NCBI GenBank assembly: GCA_965242915.1
Contig: CBDETN010000018.1
Coordinates: 1-56,439, forward strand
Direction: 5' to 3'
DNA length: 56,439 nucleotides
Source of the DNA: CAJXII01 sp965242915
GTDB lineage: Bacteria > Campylobacterota > Campylobacteria > Campylobacterales > Arcobacteraceae
In this document: one piece after another, positions 25,804-34,050 of the stretch
Layout of the letters: each line of letters opens with the position of its first letter
Numbering within the stretch: position 1 is the stretch's first letter
Made by a program: the position numbers and the translations under genes
The notes under the pieces: generated by a model
Told to the model about the DNA's origin: nothing
What the model saw: only the letters and a program-made list of their open reading frames with translations
Database searches by the model: none

Positions 25804-27159
25804 CTATATTCCTTCAGCAATCATAGCATCAGCAACTCTTTTAAATCCGGCAATATTTGCCCCATCTACATAGTTACCGTCAACACCATAATCTTTGGCT
25901 GTTAAATGTACCCTTTTACAAATAGCTCTCATGGTTTTTTCCAATCTTTCATCAACTGTTTCATATGACCATTTTGCCATTGCAGCATTTTGAGACATCT
26001 CAAATTCACTTACAGCTACTCCGCCGGCATTTGCAGCTTTGGCAGGAGCAAATAAAATCTTATTTTCTTTAAATAAATCTATTGCTTCAGGAGTTGACGG
26101 CATATTTGCACCTTCACTTACGGAGATACATCCATTTTCTATTAAATGCTTAGCATCTATATCTGTCAGTTCATTTTGTGTAGCACTTGGAAATGCACAG
26201 TCACACGGTATATTCCATACCTCATGACCACCCTCAGGATAATCTTCAACTTTAGTATAAACAGCATCACTGTTTGTAGTACAATATTCTTCTAATGAAG
26301 TTCTTTTGTTTATCTTTAACTCTTTTAAAAGTTCTAAGTCAATTCCTCTTGAATCATAAATAGTCCCTTTGCTGTCACTGCAAGTAACAGGTTTGGCACC
26401 CAAGGCATAAAGTTTTTCAATAGTGTGAATTGCTACATTACCTGCACCGCTTACAGTACAAATCCTATCTTTGAAACCATCAACACCGGCATACTTTAAC
26501 ATCTCATCTGTAAAATAAACACATCCATATCCCGTAGCCTCCGGTCTCATTAAACTTCCACCAAACATAAATGGCTTGCCTGTTAAAACACCTTCATAAG
26601 ATGATGTGATTTTTTTATACTCACCAAATAAATATCCAATTTCTCTGCTTCCTACTCCAATATCTCCGGCAGGTACATCAATACGAGGTCCTATATATTT
26701 ATGAAGCTCAGTCATATAAGCGCTACAAAATTTCATAACTTCAAAATCTGATTTTCCTTTGGGATTAAAATCACTTCCACCTTTTGCCCCGCCAATAGGA
26801 AGCCCTGTAAGTGAGTTTTTAAAGATTTGTTCAAATCCCAAAAATTTTAAAATTCCACTGTTTACACTTGGATGAAATCGCAATCCACCTTTATATGGTC
26901 CTAGAGCATTATTAAATTGAACTCTATATCCGGTATTTACTCGGATATTTTGATTATCATCCATCCATACAACTTTAAATTTAAATTCTCTGTCAGGTGT
27001 AGTTAATCTCTCTACAATAGCATGTCTAGCATAGATTGGATAGCTGTCTAAAACTGGTTTTAAACTATCTAAAACCTCCTCAACTGCTTGAAAAAATGTT
27101 TCATCTGTTGAACAATTGCTTTTTCTGATTTTTTCTATTGTATCATCTGAAATACTCAT
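25804..27159 (-). CDS. gdhA: NADP-type glutamate dehydrogenase
   Basis: A 451-aa hexameric enzyme that interconverts 2-oxoglutarate plus ammonium and glutamate. It shows the classic RVQFNNALGPYKGGLRFH substrate region, the catalytic-Lys motif PIGGAKGGSDFNPKG (about residue 126) and a Rossmann dinucleotide fold (TVSGAGNVAIHTIEKL, about 240). The length is that of bacterial NADP-dependent biosynthetic GDH. It is first in an operon with the thioredoxin-like and haem-binding genes, and divergent from bpt. Confidence 0.94.
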   Translation of the reverse strand: MSISDDTIEKIRKSNCSTDETFFQAVEEVLDSLKPVLDSYPIYARHAIVERLTTPDREFKFKVVWMDDNQNIRVNTGYRVQFNNALGPYKGGLRFHPSVNSGILKFLGFEQIFKNSLTGLPIGGAKGGSDFNPKGKSDFEVMKFCSAYMTELHKYIGPRIDVPAGDIGVGSREIGYLFGEYKKITSSYEGVLTGKPFMFGGSLMRPEATGYGCVYFTDEMLKYAGVDGFKDRICTVSGAGNVAIHTIEKLYALGAKPVTCSDSKGTIYDSRGIDLELLKELKINKRTSLEEYCTTNSDAVYTKVEDYPEGGHEVWNIPCDCAFPSATQNELTDIDAKHLIENGCISVSEGANMPSTPEAIDLFKENKILFAPAKAANAGGVAVSEFEMSQNAAMAKWSYETVDERLEKTMRAICKRVHLTAKDYGVDGNYVDGANIAGFKRVADAMIAEGI

Positions 27160-27267
27160 TATATATCCTTGTATTTTCTATCTTGGTAGTTTAAAAAAAT
27201 TATTTACTTAAGTTAAGTTTGTCTATATTGTACTATAAATTTTATAAAAATGTGTTACAATCATTTG

Positions 27268-28002
27268 ATGAAAAAAGATGATAATATAATTGAAGTTGTA
27301 GAAGAGGGTAAGCAATGTCCATACTTTAATGATAAGAGTTCGGATATGCGGTATAAGTATATGGATAAGTGTACTGTAGGTGAACATTCGCAGATGTGTG
27401 AACGGGGTTGGCGGCGATTTGGAAATATGCATTTTGTTCCTGAGTGTAAAGCTTGCAACGAATGTGTAACTATACGAATTGATATTGATAAATTCCAGTT
27501 TTCAAGATCACAAAAAAGAGTGATAAATAAAAATAAAAATACTGAAGTTTATATTCAAGAACCAACTATAAGTATTGATCATTTAAATTTATTTGATAAG
27601 TATCATTCATATATGCATGATAAGAAGAATTGGAAGTATGAGCCTGTTACTCCTGATAGTTATTATCAGTCTTATGTAACAGGGGCAAATAAATACGGGA
27701 AAGAATTACTTTATTTTAGAGATGAAAAATTGGTTGCAGTTGCCCTTGTAGATGTGTTTGAAGATGGGATGTCAGCTATTTATTGTTATTATGACCATGA
27801 TTTTAAAGATTTGTCGCTTGGAAAATATTCTATTTTAGCACAAATCAGTTTGGCAAAACAGATGAAATTACCATACCTTTATCTTGGATATTGGATAAAA
27901 GATCATCGTAGTATGGGATATAAAGAAGATTATAAACCGTTTGAAGTTTTAGTTAATAGAGTCGGGATGGATGAAAAAACAATTTGGAGAGATTATGAAT
28001 AA
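27268..28002 (+). CDS. bpt: aspartate/glutamate leucyltransferase (Bpt)
   Basis: An N-degron-pathway aminoacyl-tRNA-protein transferase of about 244 aa. It transfers Leu to N-terminal Asp/Glu and marks proteins for ClpS/ClpAP. Its Cys-rich N-terminal half (CPYF, CERGWRRFG, CKACNECVTIR) and C-terminal GNAT-like part (SAIYCYYDHDF, GYWIKDHRSMGYKEDYKP) match the family. I chose ATG 27268 rather than 27250, since the extra residues (MCYNHL) are not conserved-looking. It is overlapped by the next gene by 8 bp. Confidence 0.9.
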   Translation: MKKDDNIIEVVEEGKQCPYFNDKSSDMRYKYMDKCTVGEHSQMCERGWRRFGNMHFVPECKACNECVTIRIDIDKFQFSRSQKRVINKNKNTEVYIQEPTISIDHLNLFDKYHSYMHDKKNWKYEPVTPDSYYQSYVTGANKYGKELLYFRDEKLVAVALVDVFEDGMSAIYCYYDHDFKDLSLGKYSILAQISLAKQMKLPYLYLGYWIKDHRSMGYKEDYKPFEVLVNRVGMDEKTIWRDYE

Positions 28003-28438
28003 AGAAGATAAAAATAGTGAAGAATTACGAACAACAGAAATTTTGGAAGAGATAAAAATTTCTGACTCAATGTCAGAAGTAGTTGATGAAGAGATAATAG
28101 ATGAATTGCAAGATGAAATATTTGAAAAGTTAAGAATTTCTTTGATTCAAGAGGCAAGATTAGTAAAAAGATTTTATGATTTTTGTTTAGAATTTAATAG
28201 TTTTGAGTATGATGAGATGGGTATGAATATGGAAGAAGCAGATGAAGTGTTAGAGCGGGCAAATAAAATACGTGATAAACTTCTTAACGCTTTAATGGAA
28301 CATTCATCATATAAATTTACTAATATTAAAACTGACGAAGTATATTATAAAATTTTATTTGATATAATGATTGAAGATAATGTTAAGCATTGTATAATTG
28401 AAGCGGATATTGATAGTTTTGATTTAGAAGTGTATTAA
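27995..28438 (+). CDS. acidic helical protein, unknown function
   Basis: A 147-aa protein from ATG 27995, which lies in the last codons of bpt (8-bp overlap, so coupled). It is strongly acidic and helical (EELRTTEILEEIKISDS, DEIFEKLRISLIQEARLVKR) with no membrane segment. The family is not recognised. Its coupling to bpt suggests shared expression only. Confidence 0.6.
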   Translation: MNKEDKNSEELRTTEILEEIKISDSMSEVVDEEIIDELQDEIFEKLRISLIQEARLVKRFYDFCLEFNSFEYDEMGMNMEEADEVLERANKIRDKLLNALMEHSSYKFTNIKTDEVYYKILFDIMIEDNVKHCIIEADIDSFDLEVY

Positions 28439-28460
28439 ATAAACTTAATAGGAGTGAGTT

Positions 28461-28790
28461 ATGAATAAATTTTTCTATATAGCGTTGATGATTATTTTTA
28501 TAAATGGTAGTTTATTCGCTCAAGATAAAAGTGTAGATTGTATTCTTTTAGAAGATGAAAATTCAATAATCTGTAAGTACAGTCATATAAGAGTTAATTA
28601 TGATAAAAATGTATCTTTTATTTGGATAGAACCAGATGGAAAAGTTACAAGAATAAAAGAATTAATTATTCCTGCCGGTCATGGTTCAGTTTATGATTAT
28701 AGGTATATAGAGGGTCGTACACACGGTACTTGGATTTTTAAAGTAGTTGATGGAGAAGAAGAGTTTAAAACAACTTTTACTATTGAATAA
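28461..28790 (+). CDS. small secreted protein, unknown function
   Basis: A 109-aa protein with a Sec signal peptide (MNKFFYIALMIIFINGSLFA) and a good ribosome binding site (AGGAGTGAG). The mature part is a beta-rich domain with two Cys (VDCILLEDENSIICKY) likely bridged by a disulfide, and ends WIFKVVDGEEEFKTTFTIE, reminiscent of small immunoglobulin-like periplasmic domains. The family is not recognised. The next gene starts within its last codons. Confidence 0.6.
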   Translation: MNKFFYIALMIIFINGSLFAQDKSVDCILLEDENSIICKYSHIRVNYDKNVSFIWIEPDGKVTRIKELIIPAGHGSVYDYRYIEGRTHGTWIFKVVDGEEEFKTTFTIE

Positions 28791-30012
28791 TTTATCAATT
28801 GCCATTGTAGGGGGTGGTGCTTCTGGATTGCTCTGCTCTATTATACTCTCCCGTGCAGGATTTAAAGTTTGTGTATATGAAAAGAATACCAAAATAGGCA
28901 GGAAGATATTAGCTACGGGTAATGGCAGATGTAATATCTCAAATCAAAATATATCATTATCAAATTTCAACTCTACAGATATAGAATTTGTAAAGTATCC
29001 TCTCTCACAATTTAATTATCAAAAATTCCAACAATTCTTTGAACAATTAGGATTAGATTTGGTGACAAGGGAAAACAGCAGAGTCTATCCTATGTCTTTG
29101 CAAGCTTCTAGTGTAGTTGATTTATTAGTTTATGAAGCTAAAAGAGTTGGTGTTGAGTTTATTTTAAATACCCAAATACAGCTAATAAAGTTTGAAAATG
29201 ATAAGTTTATTTTGGAGTATGACAAAAATCAAAAAGAGTTTACTACAGTTATTATAGCAAGCGGTACAAATGCAATGCCAAAACTGGGAAGCAGTGACAG
29301 CGGTTATAAATTTGCCAGAAGTTTCGGGCATAATATAATCAAGCCTTTTGCTTCTCTTGTACAGTTAAAAAGTGACTGCATAGATACAAAAAGTTTAAGT
29401 GGTGTAAAAATTGATTCTAAAGTTGATTTGGAGATAAATAAAGAGTTTAGTCAAAGTGCATTAGGGGATGTTTTATTTACTGTATACGGTATATCAGGTA
29501 ATGCAATTTTGGATATAAGCAGAGAAGCTTCTTATTCTTTAACTATAGGGAGCAGGGTTGTTGTTAAGCTTGATATTTTTCCAAATATCAGTAAAGATAT
29601 TTTAATATCAAAATTAACTAAAAGATTAAAGAACAGTAATGATAAAGATAAATATTTCTGGCTTGAAGGATTTTTACATAAAAAGCTTATTAAATTTGTG
29701 ATTGATAACTGTGGTATTAAAAAAGACAAATCCAAAGCTGACGAATTAAATAAAAAAGATATTATGAGTTTGGTTTATTTTATGAAAAATATGAAAATAA
29801 ATATTAATGATACAAAAGGATTTGAAACGGCGGAGATTAGTGCCGGCGGAGTTGATGTATCACAAATTGAATCTAAAACTATGCAGTCAAAATTACAAAA
29901 AGGACTTTATTTTACAGGCGAAGTTTTAGATGTAGACGGTCAATGCGGTGGATATAATCTTCATTGGGCATGGGCATCTGCATATGTTTGTGCAAATGCT
30001 ATTATTAAGTAA
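28783..30012 (+). CDS. BaiN/HI0933-family NAD(P)/FAD-dependent oxidoreductase
   Basis: A flavoprotein of ~410 aa. The N-terminal FAD site IAIVGGGASGLLCSIILSRAG is followed by the family hallmark GRKILATGNGRCNISN, a second nucleotide region (TVIIASGTNAMPKLGSSDSG) and the C-terminal FTGEVLDVDGQCGGYNLHWAWAS. The family includes the bile-acid oxidoreductase BaiN and many uncharacterised members; no substrate is assigned. The start is uncertain: TTG at 28783 (overlapping the previous stop) places the Rossmann motif at the N-terminus, while an alternative at 28747 adds 12 residues. It is the last gene before the pilus region. Confidence 0.87.
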   Translation: MNNLSIAIVGGGASGLLCSIILSRAGFKVCVYEKNTKIGRKILATGNGRCNISNQNISLSNFNSTDIEFVKYPLSQFNYQKFQQFFEQLGLDLVTRENSRVYPMSLQASSVVDLLVYEAKRVGVEFILNTQIQLIKFENDKFILEYDKNQKEFTTVIIASGTNAMPKLGSSDSGYKFARSFGHNIIKPFASLVQLKSDCIDTKSLSGVKIDSKVDLEINKEFSQSALGDVLFTVYGISGNAILDISREASYSLTIGSRVVVKLDIFPNISKDILISKLTKRLKNSNDKDKYFWLEGFLHKKLIKFVIDNCGIKKDKSKADELNKKDIMSLVYFMKNMKININDTKGFETAEISAGGVDVSQIESKTMQSKLQKGLYFTGEVLDVDGQCGGYNLHWAWASAYVCANAIIK

Positions 30013-30014
30013 TC

Positions 30015-30090
30015 TTTATAAACTCGTTCCAACTCTCTGAGACTGTAAATATAGTTATTTCACAGTCTCAGAGAGTGGGAACTAGGGGAA
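30015..30090. repeat. palindromic repeat carrying a solo IS1182 end
   Basis: Left arm TTTATAAACTCGTTCCAACT... (from 30015) and right arm AGAGAGTGGGAACTAGGGGA... (to 30090) form a palindrome also found around the IS1182 element (39673-39696 and 41458-41479). Between the arms sits a 33-bp hairpin (30039-30070, TGAGACTGT ... ACAGTCTCA) that is the exact reverse complement of the IS1182 left end at 39696-39728. It looks like an IS1182 insertion in opposite orientation that lost its interior by recombination between its end and the sub-terminal copy of TGAGACTGT. Confidence 0.8.
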
Positions 30091-30128
30091 TGCAAGAGGC
30101 AAGAAGCCAGTTGGCAAGAACCTTTACT

Positions 30129-30146
30129 CCTGCTCTATTGAGCAGG
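30129..30146 (-). other. perfect hairpin at the stop codon, IMH-cruciform-like
   Basis: CCTGCTC (30129-30135), a 4-nt loop and GAGCAGG (30140-30146) form a perfect 7-bp stem. It includes the stop codon of the pilus tip gene and follows a GC-rich 3' coding end. A short stem with a 4-nt loop just past a variable repeat is the layout used by the mutagenic-homing site of Bordetella-phage-type diversity-generating retroelements. It could also be a simple terminator, but no T-run follows in the gene's direction. Confidence 0.6.
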
Positions 30147-31784
30147 GACAATGCAGCGAACCCCCCGAGAGGGGTCTCTATGCGACGGCTGCTGATGGTC
30201 CCACCAAGAAGAGAAAATGCCAGTACTATTACCTAGAGCACGACTTTGGAAATAGCCACCTACAAAGAGCCCATATCTAGGAGAATCTTGTACTAAGTTT
30301 CCGTAACAATGCCTTCTACCAATTTTATTAACTATATTATTCCAGTTTTTTAAACTTTCTGTAATTACTGATGGTGAAAAAACTTCACCGCTCCTATAAT
30401 CTCCCCACCCATGTGCTCTGCAATCGGCAGGGAAAAAATTGTGTCCTTCATACATTTGTTCCCATAAATTTCCACCTATATCCCAAAGTGTTTGACCATT
30501 AGATAACTTTAGTGTTCTTTTTTGATCACCTTCTACATTTCCTGTACCAATATATCCTTGTGTATCATCACTTGATGCAGCAAGAGCATGTGAATTGTCT
30601 CCACCTTCAACAACTTGCAAGCCGTCATTATTTCCTGTATAAATATATCCAGAACCAACAACTCCACTACTCCAATTCTCACTATTTAATGATAAGTCCT
30701 TTATTAGGGCTTTATGAACTTGGTACCTCATAGGGCTTCCTCCTCTTAGTACTTTTCCATTGTAATCAGATAGCCTATTTGCACATGCAGCTCTTGCATT
30801 ATTGGATGATACATAGCCTATTGGATACCGACCTGGTTTTGATGTAATGTTTTTCCAGTTATCATTTTCATACTCTTTTTTATATTCATAAACTCTAAAA
30901 TTCCCATTAAAATACCAACCTGAAATATTAAATGGTGACATCTCATATTTAGCCACACACCATCCTTTTGCAGCACCCTCTAGATTGATACTACCTGGTA
31001 TATATACAAATCCAACAGGACATTTCTTTTCACTAGATGGAGAACAAGAAGCGTTTACTTTTTTAATCCAACTATTGTTATAATAAACATATTCATTTAT
31101 AGTCCCTTTTGTTGAGTTATATACATATTTTATATCTCCGACACTAGCACCATTAGTTGGTAAATCATCAGCACTAGCTTCAGTATTTGTTGTAGAAACT
31201 GCAGCAACTCCACGAATAGAAAGTTCATAAATTTTCCAATCAGTACCATTTGAAACTTTTCTAACTGCAGGTTCTGAAGATGTATCTATCCAAAATGTAT
31301 ATGCAGATGCATCAGGAGCTGCATCTTGAACAGCCGTTCTAAAACTATCACTAATATCAATATTATTTAAAAAATCTGTAGGAATTAAATGTTTAGTAGT
31401 AACAGTATTTCCAATACTAGTACCTTTAAATGTTCTTGTATAAAGCTTTAAATAAATATCTTTTTGTGTAGCAGTAGCAAAAGTTGTACTGATATCTATA
31501 GTAGCTTTACTTCTATCTATTACAAAGCTGTATGTATTTCCAAAATTATTATCAGTATCAATTGAAGCAAGATATCCGTTATCTATTAAATTCTGCATCG
31601 TAGGCTCTGTATTTTTATCTATAATATATCTTACAATAGCACTTTTTAGAGCATCTTCTTTTTTAGCAGATGCTTTTAGTTTTGTATAATTATACTTCTC
31701 TATTTTTGAACCTAGTGCTATTCGGTCCATATATGCAGTACCAACTAGTGCTGACATTAAAATTAAAAACATTGATATAAACAT
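30135..31784 (-). CDS. pilin-like pilus tip protein with FGE/C-type-lectin-like C-terminus
   Basis: A 549-aa protein and the last gene of the pilus operon, in the place that PilV has in IncI-type thin-pilus operons. An N-terminal hydrophobic segment (MFISMFLILMSALVGTAYM) and pilin-like helix (to about residue 70) are followed by a pilin beta domain. A linker (CSPSSEKKCPVGFVYIPGS) leads to an FGE-sulfatase-type domain: GWCVAKYEMSPF, then GGNLWEQMYEG. The last 40 residues are GGYFQSRALGNSTGIF, then PSRGVRCIV before the C-terminus. That end resembles DGR variable-protein C-termini and is encoded by DNA of about 60% GC. Its role would be receptor binding at the pilus tip. Confidence 0.75.
   Translation of the reverse strand: MFISMFLILMSALVGTAYMDRIALGSKIEKYNYTKLKASAKKEDALKSAIVRYIIDKNTEPTMQNLIDNGYLASIDTDNNFGNTYSFVIDRSKATIDISTTFATATQKDIYLKLYTRTFKGTSIGNTVTTKHLIPTDFLNNIDISDSFRTAVQDAAPDASAYTFWIDTSSEPAVRKVSNGTDWKIYELSIRGVAAVSTTNTEASADDLPTNGASVGDIKYVYNSTKGTINEYVYYNNSWIKKVNASCSPSSEKKCPVGFVYIPGSINLEGAAKGWCVAKYEMSPFNISGWYFNGNFRVYEYKKEYENDNWKNITSKPGRYPIGYVSSNNARAACANRLSDYNGKVLRGGSPMRYQVHKALIKDLSLNSENWSSGVVGSGYIYTGNNDGLQVVEGGDNSHALAASSDDTQGYIGTGNVEGDQKRTLKLSNGQTLWDIGGNLWEQMYEGHNFFPADCRAHGWGDYRSGEVFSPSVITESLKNWNNIVNKIGRRHCYGNLVQDSPRYGLFVGGYFQSRALGNSTGIFSSWWDHQQPSHRDPSRGVRCIVPAQ
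30138..30260 (-). other. candidate DGR variable-repeat region
   Basis: The last ~120 coding bases are compositionally foreign: 43 of 70 bases between 30129 and 30198 are G or C, in a window of about 30%. The codons use CAG, CCG, TCG, CGG, GGG and CGC, rare elsewhere here. The encoded pattern (aromatic and Ser-rich variable stretch, then PSRGVRC) is that of lectin-fold variable regions. A G6 run (minus strand) sits within it. No template repeat or reverse transcriptase is present in this window. Confidence 0.5.
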
Positions 31785-31819
31785 TGTAATTCTCCTATTT
31801 TGTTTTATGTAAATTTAGT

Positions 31820-32242
31820 TTATTGTTTTTTCTTTTCTTTAGTTGTAATAATTGAATATGGTTTAATAAAGCTACCATCCATATTTGATACACTATATTT
31901 AATATAACTATCTTCTATTTTATCAATTGTAAAAATACCAAACTTTGATCCCTCTTTTAATTTGAAAAAAGTAGTAGCACTATTTTTATTAGTTGCTAAA
32001 ATATATTTATCAACATTGCCTTTTTGTATTCTCTTTGAATAAAAAGTTATATTAAACATGCTCAATAGTTTATTTTGATTATTCATTAAGTCTACTATTT
32101 GATTTGGTGATTTTGTTTTATTGTTCTCATTAGCATTTAAAAGTTTTAAGCTATTAGTTAAAATAGTATCAACATTTCTAATATTTGGTTGAGCAAATAA
32201 AATACTTGCTAATGGAAAAATAATTAATATTGTTTTTTTCAT
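31820..32242 (-). CDS. PilP-like periplasmic pilus assembly protein
   Basis: A 140-aa exported protein with a signal peptide (MKKTILIIFPLASILFA). The body has an N-terminal helix and a C-terminal beta part (FFKLKEGSKFGIFTIDKIED) like the PilP proteins of type IVb pilus operons, which link inner-membrane components to the secretin. The assignment rests mainly on size, export and position between the 185-aa bitopic protein and the tip gene. Confidence 0.5.
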   Translation of the reverse strand: MKKTILIIFPLASILFAQPNIRNVDTILTNSLKLLNANENNKTKSPNQIVDLMNNQNKLLSMFNITFYSKRIQKGNVDKYILATNKNSATTFFKLKEGSKFGIFTIDKIEDSYIKYSVSNMDGSFIKPYSIITTKEKKKQ

Positions 32243-32278
32243 TGTTTTGATTCCTTGTTTTTAAACTTATTTAAATTT

Positions 32279-32836
32279 TTATGTAGCATGTTTATCCTTT
32301 GTTATGTATATGGTAAATAAACCATTTTGATAGCTTTCAACATATCCAAATTGAGATAGATATAAAGCTACTTCAACTTGTATATTAATAGGTATAACTT
32401 TTGTATTCATTTTTACACTTAAGAGTGATGTATTTTTATATTTAGCTGTATTACCATTAAACTTTTCTATATATAATACTGATTTATTTTTAATCTTTAA
32501 TCTTCTTGATAAAGATATTGAATAAATTTGAATTAACTTTTTCCAAGAGTTAATTTGATTTTTGGTAAATAAAATTTTTTCTACTTTTGGAGTAGATTCA
32601 TATTCTTTAATTTTTTTAGCAAGAAAAGTAGTTCTATCCTTAACTGTTTGTTTTGAAATTGATATATCTTCTTTGTTTTTTATTATAATTTTAATTGTTT
32701 CAGTATTTTTTATATAAATAAATACTACAGAAAATATTGATAATAACAGTAATATCTGCTTTTTGCCAATATGGATATCTTGTTTAGATATTTTATCATT
32801 AAATTGAATAACTAATTGTTTAAGTTGATTAACCAT
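32279..32836 (-). CDS. bitopic inner-membrane pilus assembly protein
   Basis: A 185-aa protein with a short cytoplasmic N-terminus, one membrane helix (KQILLLLSIFSVVFIYI, about residues 26-42), a periplasmic coiled coil (about 45-85) and a small beta-rich C-terminus. This is the layout of PilO/PilN-type alignment-complex proteins. It overlaps the preceding gene by 8 bp. No sequence motif fixes the exact orthologue. Confidence 0.5.
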   Translation of the reverse strand: MVNQLKQLVIQFNDKISKQDIHIGKKQILLLLSIFSVVFIYIKNTETIKIIIKNKEDISISKQTVKDRTTFLAKKIKEYESTPKVEKILFTKNQINSWKKLIQIYSISLSRRLKIKNKSVLYIEKFNGNTAKYKNTSLLSVKMNTKVIPINIQVEVALYLSQFGYVESYQNGLFTIYITKDKHAT

Positions 32837-33587
32837 TAAAAATTATTACTCCTTCTTTAATTGTAAAGCTTTTTGGTAATTTACTATTCTTTATAGAATA
32901 CTTTTTATATTTATCAGCATAGTTAAGTGTAGTTTTATAATCCAATGTGATATTACGAGCTTTGATGAGTGATAACTTTTTGCTAACTACTGATAGTTTT
33001 ATAGTAATATCATTCTTTTTGGTTTCTAAAGTAGTTATAGCAGCAGTATCATTTTGAGCAATACCTTTGATATATGGTGCAATCAATAATGAATTAATTG
33101 TAAATATGCCCACAATTGATATACCCATCATAATATTATTGCTATTATCTTTTCTTTTGTCCTGGATTCTAGGTAATTCACTAATAGCCATATTTAATTG
33201 TTCTTTTGTAATATTTGACATTGATTCATGTTCAAAATTTATAGTATATGGCTTATAACTAATACCCAGCACTAGTCTGTCAATATTTTTACTAAGCAAT
33301 GTTTCATTTTCTTTATTAAGAACAATAGTTTTTTTTGTAGTGTTTGCAAATACTACAAATATAGAATCTTTATCATTAATAAAAAAAACTTTTTCCTTGT
33401 AACTGTGATGTATCTCAAAAGATAGTACAGCAATAAATATTTCAAGAGGGTAACTTCCCTCTGAAATATCTTCAGCAAATAACTTATTGTATTTTACTTG
33501 TAACGGTTGAGAATCAATGCTTTTAACTAGTTTTGTAGAATTAAAGTATTTGCCATGAATAGTCATCGCTCTAAATACTCCACTCAA
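32829..33587 (-). CDS. PilO-like inner-membrane pilus biogenesis protein
   Basis: A 252-aa protein, mostly cytoplasmic N-terminal domain (about residues 1-150, beta-rich), then one membrane helix (NIMMGISIVGIFTINSLLIA, about 152-170) and a periplasmic coiled-coil/C-terminal part. A cytoplasmic domain followed by a mid-protein helix is the topology of R64 PilO and the EPEC BfpC/BfpL type. It starts within the end of the small pilin-like gene (overlap of 17 bp). The second Met (MTIHGKYF) is an alternative start. Confidence 0.5.
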   Translation of the reverse strand: MSGVFRAMTIHGKYFNSTKLVKSIDSQPLQVKYNKLFAEDISEGSYPLEIFIAVLSFEIHHSYKEKVFFINDKDSIFVVFANTTKKTIVLNKENETLLSKNIDRLVLGISYKPYTINFEHESMSNITKEQLNMAISELPRIQDKRKDNSNNIMMGISIVGIFTINSLLIAPYIKGIAQNDTAAITTLETKKNDITIKLSVVSKKLSLIKARNITLDYKTTLNYADKYKKYSIKNSKLPKSFTIKEGVIIFNG

Positions 33588-34023
33588 CTACTAATTTACC
33601 ATCAGAAGTAGAAGTATCAGTAATTGTGAAATCACTGTTATCGTCAATTGCTGTTTTTACTACTTTTTCTGAATCAGTAATCTTATCAAGACCTTTAATA
33701 GTAATTTTTATCTTTGTTTTACTAGTTCCCATTGCAGGTACGAAAGTAACATCGTCTAATTGTGACGATGTTAATACAGCAGCAGCATTAGTACCAGTAA
33801 CTTTCATTCCAGAACTCTTTTTAGTAGTAGATACAGATACATCTGTTGTATCAAAATTTCTAGTGTATGCAAAAATGTTTGCAGCATCTCTTATTTTATA
33901 GAATTCTCTTACTATATTTCTTGCTTTTATTGCTTCAATCGGACTACTTACTTTAGGAGTAGTTACCCTCTCTATCCACATACCAACACCAAGTGCTAGT
34001 ATAAATGCCATTAAAATTTTCAT
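33571..34023 (-). CDS. small pilin-like protein, candidate major pilin
   Basis: A 150-aa protein with a single N-terminal hydrophobic segment (MKILMAFILALGVGMWIERV) and an all-beta, Ser/Thr-rich body. By position (after the GspF-like gene) it matches pilS, the major pilin. But the usual prepilin site (Gly then a Phe/Met and Glu at +5 before the hydrophobic stretch) is not present: the Glu comes after the hydrophobic part. It may therefore be an atypical pilin or an accessory bitopic protein. Confidence 0.5.
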   Translation of the reverse strand: MKILMAFILALGVGMWIERVTTPKVSSPIEAIKARNIVREFYKIRDAANIFAYTRNFDTTDVSVSTTKKSSGMKVTGTNAAAVLTSSQLDDVTFVPAMGTSKTKIKITIKGLDKITDSEKVVKTAIDDNSDFTITDTSTSDGKLVVEWSI

Positions 34024-34050
34024 TTTTTTCCTTTTCTTATTTTATATTTT

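Noticed and set aside
30135..31784. Shufflon (PilV C-terminal switching) at the pilus tip gene
   Set aside because: IncI-type shufflons have invertible segments with repeated 19-bp sites and a recombinase (Rci) next to pilV. I see no repeated sites, alternative C-terminal segments or recombinase here.
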